Positions 54,010 through 63,610 of a stretch of 64,000 nt of DNA are shown here, one piece after another (positions within the stretch are counted from its first letter, which is position 1; every line of letters begins with the position of its first letter). Both the position numbers and the translations under genes were made by a program. Source of the DNA: Clostridium lacusfryxellense. GTDB lineage: Bacteria; Bacillota; Clostridia; Clostridiales; Clostridiaceae. The DNA lies in assembly GCF_018861735.1 (NCBI RefSeq), contig NZ_JAHLEB010000006.1, forward strand, positions 62,001 through 126,000, read 5' to 3'. The notes below the pieces were generated by a model. The model saw nothing but the letters and a program-made list of their open reading frames with translations. It ran no database searches and was not told the origin of the DNA.

Positions 54010-54108
54010 ATATTACCATGTGGCGGTCACAGCTTAGTCCTTCTCTACTCTCATTTAAGTCCTCAACTAATCATAAAATAAACTTAACTCAATCACTGCT
54101 CAGTCACA
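54010..54108 (-). promoter_or_regulatory. Proposed SARP operator/promoter of the small-protein/priming operon
   Basis: Minus strand: TGTGACT (54102-54108), GAGC, AGTGATT (54091-54097), then TGAGAGT-N4-AAGGACT-N4-TGTGACC (proximal heptamer 54025-54031), nine bases, TAATAT (54010-54015). Same order and spacing as 50814-50912. Confidence 0.6.
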
Positions 54109-54124
54109 AACAAAACAAAAAACG

Positions 54125-54154
54125 CAAAAAAAGCATAACTTTTTAAATTATGCT
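54125..54154 (-). terminator. Terminator upstream of the small-protein operon
   Basis: Minus-strand AGCATAA...TTATGCT followed by TTTTTTT. A decayed copy is at about 41880-41905. Confidence 0.7.
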
Positions 54155-54209
54155 GACCATATTTTTATTCTCATACTATGTATTTATTTAAATTATATTC
54201 AAATAATTT

Positions 54210-54362
54210 TTATGGTTTTCTTTTAGGAAAAGCGTGATGCCTTTCAAATTTTTCGGCAACAGCTTCATAAATATATTTTACCCCATAACATAACCAAACT
54301 ACTATCAATATTGGAAAGAACAAAAAAAGTCTTTCATAATTAGCCCCCTCGTACAATTTCAC
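54210..54362 (-). CDS. Small membrane protein (about 50 residues)
   Basis: An open frame with GTG at 54362 or TTG at 54356: one hydrophobic helix (LFLFFPILIVVWLCYGVKYIY) and a charged tail (EAVAEKFERHHAFPKRKP). A TATAAT box lies just upstream, but no ribosome binding site is well placed, so the start is open. It lies directly before the terminator at 54125-54154, which suggests a transcribed gene. No family recognised. Confidence 0.45.
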   Translation of the reverse strand: MKLYEGANYERLFLFFPILIVVWLCYGVKYIYEAVAEKFERHHAFPKRKP

Positions 54363-54561
54363 ATACTATTATTATAATTCAAACTTCCCCTAATTAATAA
54401 ATATATCGTGAATAAACCTTATCACTTTAGACTTATAAAATTTTTTAATAAAATAGAATACTTTTCAATCCCTTCCTCTATTCTCATTTTATCAATAAAT
54501 TACATTTTTTTCTATACACATAGTATAATAAATTCAACACCTTAACATGAATGGAGAAAAA

Positions 54562-54795
54562 TTAATGCCTAAATACACCACCCACATTTACTAAAATTCC
54601 TTTTAATTCCATTATTGATATAATTTCTAAAATAGCTGACTTATCTTCTTTTAAATAGAGTAATAATTCACCTAGATTTATAGGATTCTCTTCTATTTTT
54701 GTAAGTATAACTTTTTCTAGTTCTGTTAAATCATCACCTATTGGTTCTGCATTCTCTATTTCACTTATTATATTGAATGCTAATTCATTTCACAT
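54562..54795 (-). pseudogene. C-terminal fragment of a DprA-like protein
   Basis: About 77 codons open to a stop at 54562, reading EPIGDDLTELEKVILTKI..., NLGELLLYLKEDKSAILEI and MELKGILVNVGGVF. This is the pattern of the winged-helix domain at the end of DprA (single-strand DNA loader of competence). A stop precedes it at about 54797 and no start is present, so it is a remnant. 54363-54561 shows no gene. Confidence 0.55.
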
Positions 54796-54958
54796 TATTT
54801 AATTAATATAATTCAATAAAATTATTTTTAACAACAAAAACCACCAAAATTATATCTCTATTAATTTCAGTAGTTTTCTCACGCTGGCTGTCGCCAAGTT
54901 TTTTTGTCACTATTTTCTCCAAAAATTTATTATCTTTTCAATACAAACTCACTTCTAA

Positions 54959-55030
54959 TTAATCCGCATGAAATGTTCCATTCTCGCCTAGCTTCCGCAT
55001 GCCTATTTTATGCATTCCCACAAAATAGGC
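54959..55030. repeat. Degenerate direct repeat with hairpin, copy 1
   Basis: TTAATCCGCATGAAATGTTC, then a shared CTAGCTTCC motif, followed by the hairpin GCCTATTTT...AAAATAGGC with CATTCCC in the loop. It pairs with copy 2 at 55180. GC content is higher than in the surroundings. Confidence 0.55.
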
Positions 55031-55179
55031 TGCTGACACGAACCCTTTACATAATTGTCATCGTTAGTTGGCAGTTTCTGTTTGCTAATAAGTTAATACT
55101 TCAGAGTTGCTAAGAGATTACTGGAAGTTAGCTACTTGCTATTCAATCATCTAGACTTTTCATACCAACTTTTTCTCCC

Positions 55180-55262
55180 TTAATTCACATTAGATGTTCC
55201 ATCTTCGTCTAGCTTCCAAATGACTCACGTGCCAAACATTCCCAAGGGTCTGACCCCTTTCA
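55180..55262. repeat. Degenerate direct repeat with hairpin, copy 2
   Basis: TTAATTCACATTAGATGTTC, CTAGCTTCC, and then CCAAACATTCCCAAGGG, which can pair with downstream CCCCTT and GTTTGG (to about 55272). Both copies are followed by CTGTT(T)GCTAATA. Unrecognised repeat family; no gene lies in 54796-55359. Confidence 0.5.
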
Positions 55263-55359
55263 GCGTTTGGAAGTGAAACGGACAAGCTCTGTTGCTAATA
55301 TCAACCTTACGGCCCAACTCCAATAAATAGGTTAACGTAGTGAATCCGATTATTCGTCA

Positions 55360-56397
55360 CTAAAACCCTAATATCTTTCTTGAATATTTTTTAGGTATTA
55401 TTTTTTTTACAACTACAATTCCTAAGTAAGAAACTATTAATGTTATTAGCGCAAACATAATTGTTATATAAAATGGGTATGAATGTGTTTTTAAAATATA
55501 TGCTCCAATTTTGCTTACAATCATTAATATAAATATATGAATTAAGAATATCCCAAATGAATTATCTCCAATCTTAACTAAGATATCATTCGCTTTAGCA
55601 TGTCTAATTCTACTTTTACTTCCAATAAAAACATTAATTAAGAAAAAGGTACATACAAGTGAACTTATCTTTAATTGAGATTGTGCAAATCCGAATAGTT
55701 CGAATTTACTGTTCAATATTTGTGCCTCTATAATAGAGGCAACTAAAAATACCACATATAATTTAATATTAATTTTTATATTACTACTAATTTTCGCTTC
55801 CTTTTCCGGTTTATTTCCAATAACAATTCCATAATAATAAAAACTAAACCACATTACAAAAGGTAAAGCGTAATACATTGAACTCATGATATTGATTTTA
55901 AAAATAATCTGTATTATATAAAATTGAACCAAGAAAACAGGTGTAATAAACCATAACAATTTACTTACAGCATTATTTCTCATTACTTTAGTTACAATTG
56001 GTGTAATTAAAATGAGCTGTATCATTACAATTATAAAATAATATGGAGCTACTACCTGACCCATAAGTAAGCTTATACATATTTTCTTTAGATTAAAGTT
56101 ATACGAATTGCTAATAAATATAATTGACAAAATAGACCAAACTAAATAAGGTATCGTTATTCGTATTAGTCTACTAGTAATAAAGTTTTTTATGTTTTTT
56201 ACATTTATAAATTTTGATTGTTTAATAAAGTAACCTGAAATAAAGAAAAAAATCGCTACTGGAAAATTAATAAATTGTCTAAGTATTAAAATAATATTGG
56301 TATCACCTTTATAAGTCATACCTAATGCGTGAATTAGAACAACTGCAATTATTGAAATGCCCCTCACCTTTTGAAAAAATAAGTCTTTATTTTCCAT
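55360..56397 (-). CDS. Membrane acyltransferase 3 family protein
   Basis: A 345-residue protein with about ten membrane segments. KVRGISIIAVVLIHALGMTY carries the Arg and His of family 3 acyltransferases, and FPVAIFFFISGYFIKQ the second signature. It probably O-acylates a surface polysaccharide. AAGGAGGAA precedes the ATG. Last gene of EPS block 3. Confidence 0.85.
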   Translation of the reverse strand: MENKDLFFQKVRGISIIAVVLIHALGMTYKGDTNIILILRQFINFPVAIFFFISGYFIKQSKFINVKNIKNFITSRLIRITIPYLVWSILSIIFISNSYNFNLKKICISLLMGQVVAPYYFIIVMIQLILITPIVTKVMRNNAVSKLLWFITPVFLVQFYIIQIIFKINIMSSMYYALPFVMWFSFYYYGIVIGNKPEKEAKISSNIKINIKLYVVFLVASIIEAQILNSKFELFGFAQSQLKISSLVCTFFLINVFIGSKSRIRHAKANDILVKIGDNSFGIFLIHIFILMIVSKIGAYILKTHSYPFYITIMFALITLIVSYLGIVVVKKIIPKKYSRKILGF

Positions 56398-56665
56398 TTA
56401 TTAAATTCCTCCTTATTTTAATAATAATTATAACATTAATGAGAGTTCAAATCATGAATTTTAAATTTCATCATGCTAGTTTTGATATTTTAAACCATAT
56501 ATTTGTTTCATAACATGCATATAAATTATCTGAATCTGCTGAAAAATAATCCTTAATCCCTCTTATCGTTTATAAAGTTAAAACATTTACAAAAGTACAT
56601 AAATTCTGTAAAACAGATTTTTTACTAATATATGGATGAATCAAGCATACTCTATTTGTTGGTTG

Positions 56666-57832
56666 CTAATGTACTAATTTTCTTTTAACCTTAGACAGAA
56701 TAGCTCTTATTTTTCTACAAACTCTTTTTGGAAAGCTAATTTTTGTGTATTGCAATATTAATTTACTTATATCGCCAGAATAAGAATTTAACTTTTCAAA
56801 GAATTTATCTCTGTTAGGGTTGTATTTTACAGATGTTACAGCAGATGGGTTGTATTTAATAGCTTCATCTAGGTCAACTTTTTCTACTACCATTTTATCT
56901 TGTAACTCTTCAAATACCTTATTTCCTTTAGTAGAATTAACTAAAATAAGTGATGTCCCCTTATCATCATCAATCTCAGGTAAAATATTCTCTATGCCCC
57001 AAAAATCAGCAATAGTTATATCACTTTGTCTATATATTGTTTTAAAACTACAATAATAACAAGAAGGCCTGAGATATAGATTCTGCAAAAATCCTCGCAT
57101 ATACATATCCTCTGTAAATATATTCTTATACTCTGTATTATTATCGAATGATAACTCTAGGTTGTATAGCTTCCAACCGGCATCCTTGCGCCGAAATGCA
57201 ATTTTTTTTATTTTCGCGCCATACCTGTCTTCAATACCTGCTTTATACCTTTTGAATACCTTCGGTGATGGTACCCCATGACAAACTATATCAATGCATA
57301 ACAGTTTCTCATACTCTTTTCCTAAATATGAATAAAGTCCTCCTATTTGGCAAGGTGTTCCTGTATATAATACTGGTATGCCCTTGTGAAGAAATTCTTT
57401 TGCTTGTTTATAAGTTTCTCCGATTATGCTCTGTTCATACTTTGAGCCACGGTACTTTGCTAAGCCTTCAATAGTTATTGCATAGCTATGTACCAGTTTA
57501 AGCTCGTCATTATAAGCAGCACCAAAAACAACTCCACCACTGTTAATTGTGTTTTCCCCAATTATTGTAAACACTCCACCTGATGAACTTTCTAACCTTA
57601 TATTCTCATTTTTATTTATACAAGCATAGGCAATTGGTGTATGCTTTGAGCTCCATTTATTTATAATAGGGCACACTTTCTCACATAAGCCACAGTCTAT
57701 ACATTTTACTACATCAACTTGTGGGTATAAAAAACCTTCATCGCCCTCAACCATTGCTATACATTGTTTAGGACAGGCATTAGCACAAGCTCCGCAACCA
57801 GAACAACTTTGTTTTTGCTTTATTTTAATCAT
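56666..57832 (-). CDS. 4Fe-4S ferredoxin / F420 hydrogenase beta-type protein of EPS loci
   Basis: A 388-residue protein with two N-terminal 4Fe-4S clusters (CSGCGACANACPKQC and CIDCGLCEKVCP). A coenzyme F420 hydrogenase/dehydrogenase beta-type N- and C-terminal domain follows: SSSGGVFTII, TGTPCQIGGLY, CHGVPSPKVF and DFWGIE. Clostridia lack F420; this subfamily typically travels with polysaccharide pyruvyl transferases in EPS clusters, one of which lies at 59873. Its redox role is not known. Confidence 0.88.
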   Translation of the reverse strand: MIKIKQKQSCSGCGACANACPKQCIAMVEGDEGFLYPQVDVVKCIDCGLCEKVCPIINKWSSKHTPIAYACINKNENIRLESSSGGVFTIIGENTINSGGVVFGAAYNDELKLVHSYAITIEGLAKYRGSKYEQSIIGETYKQAKEFLHKGIPVLYTGTPCQIGGLYSYLGKEYEKLLCIDIVCHGVPSPKVFKRYKAGIEDRYGAKIKKIAFRRKDAGWKLYNLELSFDNNTEYKNIFTEDMYMRGFLQNLYLRPSCYYCSFKTIYRQSDITIADFWGIENILPEIDDDKGTSLILVNSTKGNKVFEELQDKMVVEKVDLDEAIKYNPSAVTSVKYNPNRDKFFEKLNSYSGDISKLILQYTKISFPKRVCRKIRAILSKVKRKLVH

Positions 57833-57886
57833 ACCTAATAACCATCCCCCATGTTTTCCTAGTTAGTTATAATATTCTATAGATTA

Positions 57887-59416
57887 TTAACCTTTTAATC
57901 CTAATTTTCTAGATATTTTTATAAAAGGGACCTTAAATAAGTTCTTCTCATAAGTATTCATTCCCATAAACCACATTAGAGGAATATAAACTACTGTAAA
58001 TATCAATCCTCTTATTAAAATAGATGAGTACCCACTGCTAGCAACAAAATAACTTATAAAAAACGCAAAGCCAAAAGCGATAACAACTGGTATAGTCATT
58101 ATGAATATTTCTTTCCAAAATCTTGGAATATCCAAATTTATTTTTTTGTGATAATAAATATTAATAATAATGATGTTTCCTATAATTAGGCCTATAGATG
58201 TTCCAATAGCACATCCTATTCCACCATATATTTTGGCTAGTGGTATGCTTATACCAATATTAATAACTGCAACTAGAATATAAACAATAGAACGAAACTT
58301 TTGTCTGTTTTTCGCCTGTAATATTGTAATGCCTAAATTTTGTATTAGAGGCACTGTCACTGGTACAATTAATATAGCTGCAATATAAAATGCCTCACTG
58401 TAATTTTTTCCTGCCCATATATTTACAAATTCTTGTCCTACAAGCAAAAATCCACCCAATATATATGCCATAATGACATATTGAATTCTTCCTATCTTAA
58501 TAAATGTATCTGAGAATTCTTTATCTGATGCATTTTTTGCAACCATAGCAGTTAATCTTGGTAAAAACACGCCTGAAATCGCAGTCGAAAAGGATAAGTA
58601 ATACGTATTGATCTGTGCTGCAACAGAATAAACTGCAACTGCTACAGTACCCGCTACAGCGCCTAAGATGAATTGATCAGCGCTCCAATTTATCTTATCA
58701 ACAATCATACCTAAAAATATATAAGATGAATAACCAACTATTTCACTAAGTATACTAAAATCAAACCTTTTAAAATGGATCTCAATTTTTAACTTAGCAA
58801 AACAAAACCACATGTTTATTAGTAAACATATAATATTTAAAATAGTTATAACTATTACCATCCCTATTGCTCTATAACCTAGTAGTAATAGGGGTAGCAT
58901 AATGCATGGATTAATAATAATCCTAAGGATATTTATAACTTTGGAGAAAACGAATTCCTCATAAGCATTCATAATTGAACTAAATATACCAAGAGGAAAT
59001 GATATAGCTAAGTTGAATACAAGTAATGTAATTAATGTTTTCGCTGTTTCAATTTCTGATAACGACATCTTTGCTCCAAATATATTTTGAGTATTAAAAT
59101 ACAATATCATACCTGCCACAGCCGTTATTAAACCTATAATAGTATATAGTATCAAAAACATACCGTTTAGATTATATTCATTTTCCCTTTGATTTAATGC
59201 CCTATATTTTGCAGTATACCTTACAATTGCATTACCAAAACCAAAATCAAGGATAGTAAGATATCCTACAACCGATGCTGTTAGCGAATATAATCCAAAT
59301 TGTGACTGACCCATTAATCGAAGCATAAATGGTGTATAAGCTATACTTATAACGCTACTTAAAAAAAGTGAGGCATATGATAAAATTGCTCCTGCCTTAA
59401 GTTGTTTTTTTTTCAA
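57887..59416 (-). CDS. Polysaccharide flippase (Wzx/MATE-like)
   Basis: A 509-residue protein with about 14 membrane segments. AGAILSYASLFLSSVISIAY and PFMLRLMGQSQFGLYSL form the family N-terminus, and FGFGNAIVRYTAKY the third motif. It starts with TTG behind AAGGAGA. A relic of a second flippase start lies 140 bases upstream. It stands between the Fe-S gene and the pyruvyl transferase. Confidence 0.88.
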   Translation of the reverse strand: MKKKQLKAGAILSYASLFLSSVISIAYTPFMLRLMGQSQFGLYSLTASVVGYLTILDFGFGNAIVRYTAKYRALNQRENEYNLNGMFLILYTIIGLITAVAGMILYFNTQNIFGAKMSLSEIETAKTLITLLVFNLAISFPLGIFSSIMNAYEEFVFSKVINILRIIINPCIMLPLLLLGYRAIGMVIVITILNIICLLINMWFCFAKLKIEIHFKRFDFSILSEIVGYSSYIFLGMIVDKINWSADQFILGAVAGTVAVAVYSVAAQINTYYLSFSTAISGVFLPRLTAMVAKNASDKEFSDTFIKIGRIQYVIMAYILGGFLLVGQEFVNIWAGKNYSEAFYIAAILIVPVTVPLIQNLGITILQAKNRQKFRSIVYILVAVINIGISIPLAKIYGGIGCAIGTSIGLIIGNIIIINIYYHKKINLDIPRFWKEIFIMTIPVVIAFGFAFFISYFVASSGYSSILIRGLIFTVVYIPLMWFMGMNTYEKNLFKVPFIKISRKLGLKG

Positions 59417-59556
59417 AATAAATTCTCCTTATCTTATATAAAATAATAAATCATCACGTCTATTAATATCATATTTATAATCGTTCACAGCCACCGCGGG
59501 TCCTTTGCGGACCATCGGTTCGCCTTGACTCTTAAAATTAGTGATATATATGATTA

Positions 59557-59605
59557 CCTGCTCCTGCTTTAAGCTGATTTCTCTTAAAATAAGTTGTCCT
59601 CTTTT
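59557..59605 (-). pseudogene. Relic of a flippase gene start
   Basis: Minus strand reads a ribosome binding site GAGGAC, TTATTTT, then AAGAGAAATCAGCTTAAAGC (codons KRNQLKAGAG), matching the start of the gene at 59416 (KKKQLKAGAI) including the leader TTATTTTG. The G of the TTG start is missing and the homology ends after about ten codons. Confidence 0.6.
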
Positions 59606-59872
59606 CTATATATTTAAAGATTCTTTTAATTAACCACACTTTGTTCTTTATTTTTTTACACACAATCTATAACATATTTTTTAGTCTAAAAAGCTTGTCT
59701 ACTGTACCATTTTTATTAAAACGACTATTTTCTTCATCTTAAACCTAAAACCTTAATCAGTACCATTCTAGTAAAAACGGTAATATTAGCATGGCTATTT
59801 TACTAAAAAATAGTCCTATAATATTTCTTGTTGTATTCTTTGTAAGTTAATTCTCATAATTTTTACAACAAA
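59606..59872. other. Gene-free stretch before the pyruvyl transferase stop
   Basis: No gene. A hairpin GGACTATTTT...AAAATAGCC at 59794-59815 may end the transcript of the gene at 59873. Between the flippase start and the relic (59486-59526) lies a GC-rich patch. Confidence 0.4.
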
Positions 59873-60970
59873 TTATTCTAAAGACATCGCTTTTTTCAAA
59901 AATGTATATGCTTTTTCACGTTCTTTTTCCAAAGCCTGATAAGCTTCATGATAATCACATTCAAAAATCTGATTTTCTTCTATCTTACCTGATATCCGTC
60001 TTTCTAGGTGTAATTTACTAAGCAATGTTATAATACGAGAACCCATATTTCCCATACCTTCCTGTTCTCTATTCATCACTAAAAATGGTTTAGCAAATAA
60101 AATTGAAAATGTTGTCGCATGAAAACTGTCTGTACAAATAAGTGCTGCATGATCAATTAAATCCAAAAATTCATCTGGTCCTGCTGTATAAATCTCTCGA
60201 TACCGAATATCTAATAAATCATATACTTCTAAACCATTTTTATCTGCAATAGACTGTATATATTTTTTTCTTTCCTCTGACTGATCCCCTAAAAAATACT
60301 TTAAAATATACGATTTTTTTTCCCTTTTTCTAACACGGGCTTTTTTGGAAATCTGACGCCATGTATCTGCATTTAGCATCATAGTTGGATCAATTAATAC
60401 CTCTACATCGCGTCCAGTTAACTCCTTAATTATTTTGGCGCCAGCATCCTCTCGAACAGAAATAGCTTTAAATTTTGATAATTCCTCAGCAAAACATTTT
60501 TTCCATTCCTCCGGAAGCTCTGATACCCCAAAAGAAGCAGCATAGCTAATACGTTTTTCTGGAGTTGCAAATGTTAATAGATAATTATTAAACAAGTTTG
60601 TTTCCAAATAATTAGGATTCCAAACTTGATCACTGCCTACAATATAATAATCAAATTTATCCATTTTAACATCACAAAAGCTATTATTTTTATCAACATA
60701 AATCTTTTCTAGAATATATTTTCTAGTAAATTGTTCAAACAAAGTAAAACGCACAGAAGCAGGTTTCTTTCTGTACAAAGTCTTTGGTAATATGATACTA
60801 CAAATACGACGTATTTGTTGTTTAAAACGCTTATGTACATTCATATCAATTCTTACCCTCAAGGATTTAGGCTCTTGGTTCATTTGCAATAAAACTTGCT
60901 GAACCGCATAGTTCTGTAATCTATTCCCAATATTGCTAAAATCCGTTATTGTTATAATTGCAGTTTTCAT
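59873..60970 (-). CDS. Polysaccharide pyruvyl transferase family protein
   Basis: A 365-residue CsaB/PssM-like enzyme: DFSNIGNRLQNYAVQQVL at the N-terminus, FDYYIVGSDQVWNPNY, YAASFGVSELPEEW, SVREDAGAKII, VLIDPTMML and ALICTDSFHATTFSILF. It transfers pyruvate from phosphoenolpyruvate as a ketal onto a sugar, giving negative charge. Codon use looks somewhat less AT-biased than its neighbours, which may indicate later acquisition. TTGGAGAAA before the ATG. Confidence 0.9.
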   Translation of the reverse strand: MKTAIITITDFSNIGNRLQNYAVQQVLLQMNQEPKSLRVRIDMNVHKRFKQQIRRICSIILPKTLYRKKPASVRFTLFEQFTRKYILEKIYVDKNNSFCDVKMDKFDYYIVGSDQVWNPNYLETNLFNNYLLTFATPEKRISYAASFGVSELPEEWKKCFAEELSKFKAISVREDAGAKIIKELTGRDVEVLIDPTMMLNADTWRQISKKARVRKREKKSYILKYFLGDQSEERKKYIQSIADKNGLEVYDLLDIRYREIYTAGPDEFLDLIDHAALICTDSFHATTFSILFAKPFLVMNREQEGMGNMGSRIITLLSKLHLERRISGKIEENQIFECDYHEAYQALEKEREKAYTFLKKAMSLE

Positions 60971-61166
60971 TATTATTTCTCCAATCCTAAACTTAAATTT
61001 TATTTTATATTAGCTTAATCTATGAGTCAATGCATAATCTAGTATATAATGAGCTATGTATCCGGGCTGACTGTGAAACTCTATATGTTCGAAGATGTTC
61101 ATTAATTTAATAATCCTATTACTAACACTTATATATTATCTTTTCTATTAACAATGTGCTAAATTT

Positions 61167-62141
61167 TCACTTATTGCGTCTTATCGTATAATATATTTTC
61201 AATAAATATTTTGTCAACTTATGATTATGATAATATAAAAAAATCAAATTTCCTTTAATACTTTTTCGCAAATTTTTATTGTCGAGATATTCAAAATACT
61301 CTAAAAATTTTTCATTAAATTTACTCAACTGATTTTTTGAAGAAAAACGTACATTCGCTGCAATAGCACCATATATTCCATCACTCAACTTTTCTTGTGC
61401 TTGTGCATATAAATGTGAATCAATGTTTTTACAAATATTACAAACATATTTAGCCGTTACAAGATAATCCTTATACTTTTCTATTAATTTCATAGACATT
61501 GTTACACTATTAGCTTGGTATCTATAATAATATCCTGCATACGTTATTAATGAAATGTTTTCACATTCCATAAAGAAATTTAAAATAAAATGTGTATCTT
61601 CCGAATATTTCAACTCAACAAATGGTATCATTTTTAGTATATCTTTCTTAAATAACTTCGCCCATACATTATACACGTAACGCTTACCCAAGAAATAATC
61701 TTGCAGTATATCTTTTTTGTCTAAAATAACAGCGTCATGCTCAATGCAAATATTTTTCTGTTCCTTAATATCACAATCAATACAATTACAACAAACTACG
61801 TCTGTATTTCTATTTTTCATCGCTTTATATAATATCTCCAAATATTTTTCATCTATATAATCATCACTATCAATAAATGATATATAGTCCCCTCTTGATA
61901 TCTCAACTCCATTACTCCTAGCCTTAGCCACCCCCGTATTAAATTGATGAAATACCCTTACACGTGAATCATTTTTTGCATATTGTTCACAAATTTCACC
62001 TGAGCGATCAGTTGACCCATCATCAATTATAATAAGTTCAAATATCAAGAATGATTGATTTAAGATACTTTCTATGCAAGCCTTTATGTATTTTTCACAA
62101 TTATATACAGGAACAATAACACTTATAATTACTTTTCCCAA
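61167..62141 (-). CDS. GT2 family glycosyltransferase
   Basis: A 324-residue GT-A enzyme with the very conserved start ISVIVPVYNCEKYIKACIES, IIDDGSTDRSGEICE, RSNGVEISRGDYISFIDSDD (DSDD metal site near residue 95) and KYSEDTHFILNFF. It starts with TTG behind AAAGGGG. It lies between Wzy and the pyruvyl transferase; donor unknown. Confidence 0.9.
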   Translation of the reverse strand: MGKVIISVIVPVYNCEKYIKACIESILNQSFLIFELIIIDDGSTDRSGEICEQYAKNDSRVRVFHQFNTGVAKARSNGVEISRGDYISFIDSDDYIDEKYLEILYKAMKNRNTDVVCCNCIDCDIKEQKNICIEHDAVILDKKDILQDYFLGKRYVYNVWAKLFKKDILKMIPFVELKYSEDTHFILNFFMECENISLITYAGYYYRYQANSVTMSMKLIEKYKDYLVTAKYVCNICKNIDSHLYAQAQEKLSDGIYGAIAANVRFSSKNQLSKFNEKFLEYFEYLDNKNLRKSIKGNLIFLYYHNHKLTKYLLKIYYTIRRNK

Positions 62142-62227
62142 CTTTTTAACCCCTTTCTAATTTTAATAATTTTCACCATAGTTAACATTGATATTTAGAT
62201 TTTCAAAATAAATTTTAATATGTTTTG

Positions 62228-63424
62228 CTAACTTACCTTTGATTTCGTATTACTAATACAAGTTGCATAAATCATAGCAATCCAAATTAAATAGGAAGTA
62301 TTCAATGTAACTTCAACCGAAGATAAAAGAGAATATACATAAATCATTACAACAGCTGGAAAACAAAAGGTACTTCTAATACTATACTTTTCACTTTGTT
62401 TGAATACCAAATAAATCAATATCAATAAAAGACATGTTGATATGATTCCTTGTTCCAAAATACATTCTAGCAATCCATTTTGTGTATTGACTGCACTAAT
62501 TAGTCTTGTACAAACTTCATAGCTACTACCAAACCCATAACCAAATAAAAACTGATTTTTTAACATACTAAATAAACTAGTGTAAATGTTCATTCGACCC
62601 GTTAATGTAATACTTTTATGAAGAACATTCTCAATAAAATATTGTACATATTGATTTGACAAAACATCTGAATACAAGAATAAAAAGGAAGAACTCACTA
62701 TTAAGACAAATAATATTGTATTAGCTTTGCATAGCATTTTTTTAGAGAAGATAAGCAAAAGTAATAATAAAATTAACCCTATCATACCTGTAGAGCAATT
62801 TACAAATATAGTAATTCTAAATGTTAAAATTGATAATACTACAAAAATAGATTTTTCATACAATTTAAATTTTTTTTCAATTTTACACTTTTGTACAAAT
62901 AGAACTATTAGCTGTAAATGAAGATAAGAAACATTAAATTTATTGCCAGTCAAATAATAACCACCATATTGCATATATAGATTTGGCATAGTAATCATTA
63001 TAATATCAGTCAATATTATATAAAATAATGTTAATTTATAAAAAGTTTTGATAATCAATTCCATATGACCTTTTATAGACATATATTCAAAAACAAAAAA
63101 AATCTCTGCTATTATAACAACATATACTATACCACTAAAGAAAGTATTACGCATATACATAGTATTTGTATTTATATACGCCGAGAATAAAGTTAGGCAT
63201 AAATACAGCAATAATATAATATTAATAATTTTGGGTTTAATATTTAGAATATATTTATAGTGGAAAATTAAAAATATACCTACCAATACTATACATATAT
63301 ATTTTATTGAATCATAACTACTAATATATGATAATCTAATAAATGCTATGTGATATATTAAAAATAAAATTAATCCTAATTTGACAGTTTGTTTCGATGA
63401 TCGAAGTTCCATTCTTATATACAT
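62228..63424 (-). CDS. O-antigen polymerase/ligase-like protein (Wzy)
   Basis: A 398-residue protein with about 11 hydrophobic segments and a mid-size external loop (about 255-300) containing TGRMNIYTSLFSMLKNQ and FGYGFGSSYE, the usual feature of PF04932-type polymerases. Its position in block 3 next to GT2 and flippase genes supports the role. The ATG at 63424 is close to AAAGGA; an ATG at 63412 is an alternative. Confidence 0.78.
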   Translation of the reverse strand: MYIRMELRSSKQTVKLGLILFLIYHIAFIRLSYISSYDSIKYICIVLVGIFLIFHYKYILNIKPKIINIILLLYLCLTLFSAYINTNTMYMRNTFFSGIVYVVIIAEIFFVFEYMSIKGHMELIIKTFYKLTLFYIILTDIIMITMPNLYMQYGGYYLTGNKFNVSYLHLQLIVLFVQKCKIEKKFKLYEKSIFVVLSILTFRITIFVNCSTGMIGLILLLLLLIFSKKMLCKANTILFVLIVSSSFLFLYSDVLSNQYVQYFIENVLHKSITLTGRMNIYTSLFSMLKNQFLFGYGFGSSYEVCTRLISAVNTQNGLLECILEQGIISTCLLLILIYLVFKQSEKYSIRSTFCFPAVVMIYVYSLLSSVEVTLNTSYLIWIAMIYATCISNTKSKVS

Positions 63425-63610
63425 TCCTTTCTACACAATTAAAATACATAAAAAAAAAGTTGGTTTTACGCAAATTCTTTTTTATTTTGTCGTTATTAAG
63501 ATACTACTATACTACAAATCCTAGCGAGGTTAAACTGATTTTCTTGAGATCTGGTATATGCCCTTTAATAAAAGGCTCCTATAATATCTAGAATTCTCCA
63601 CTATTTTTTT

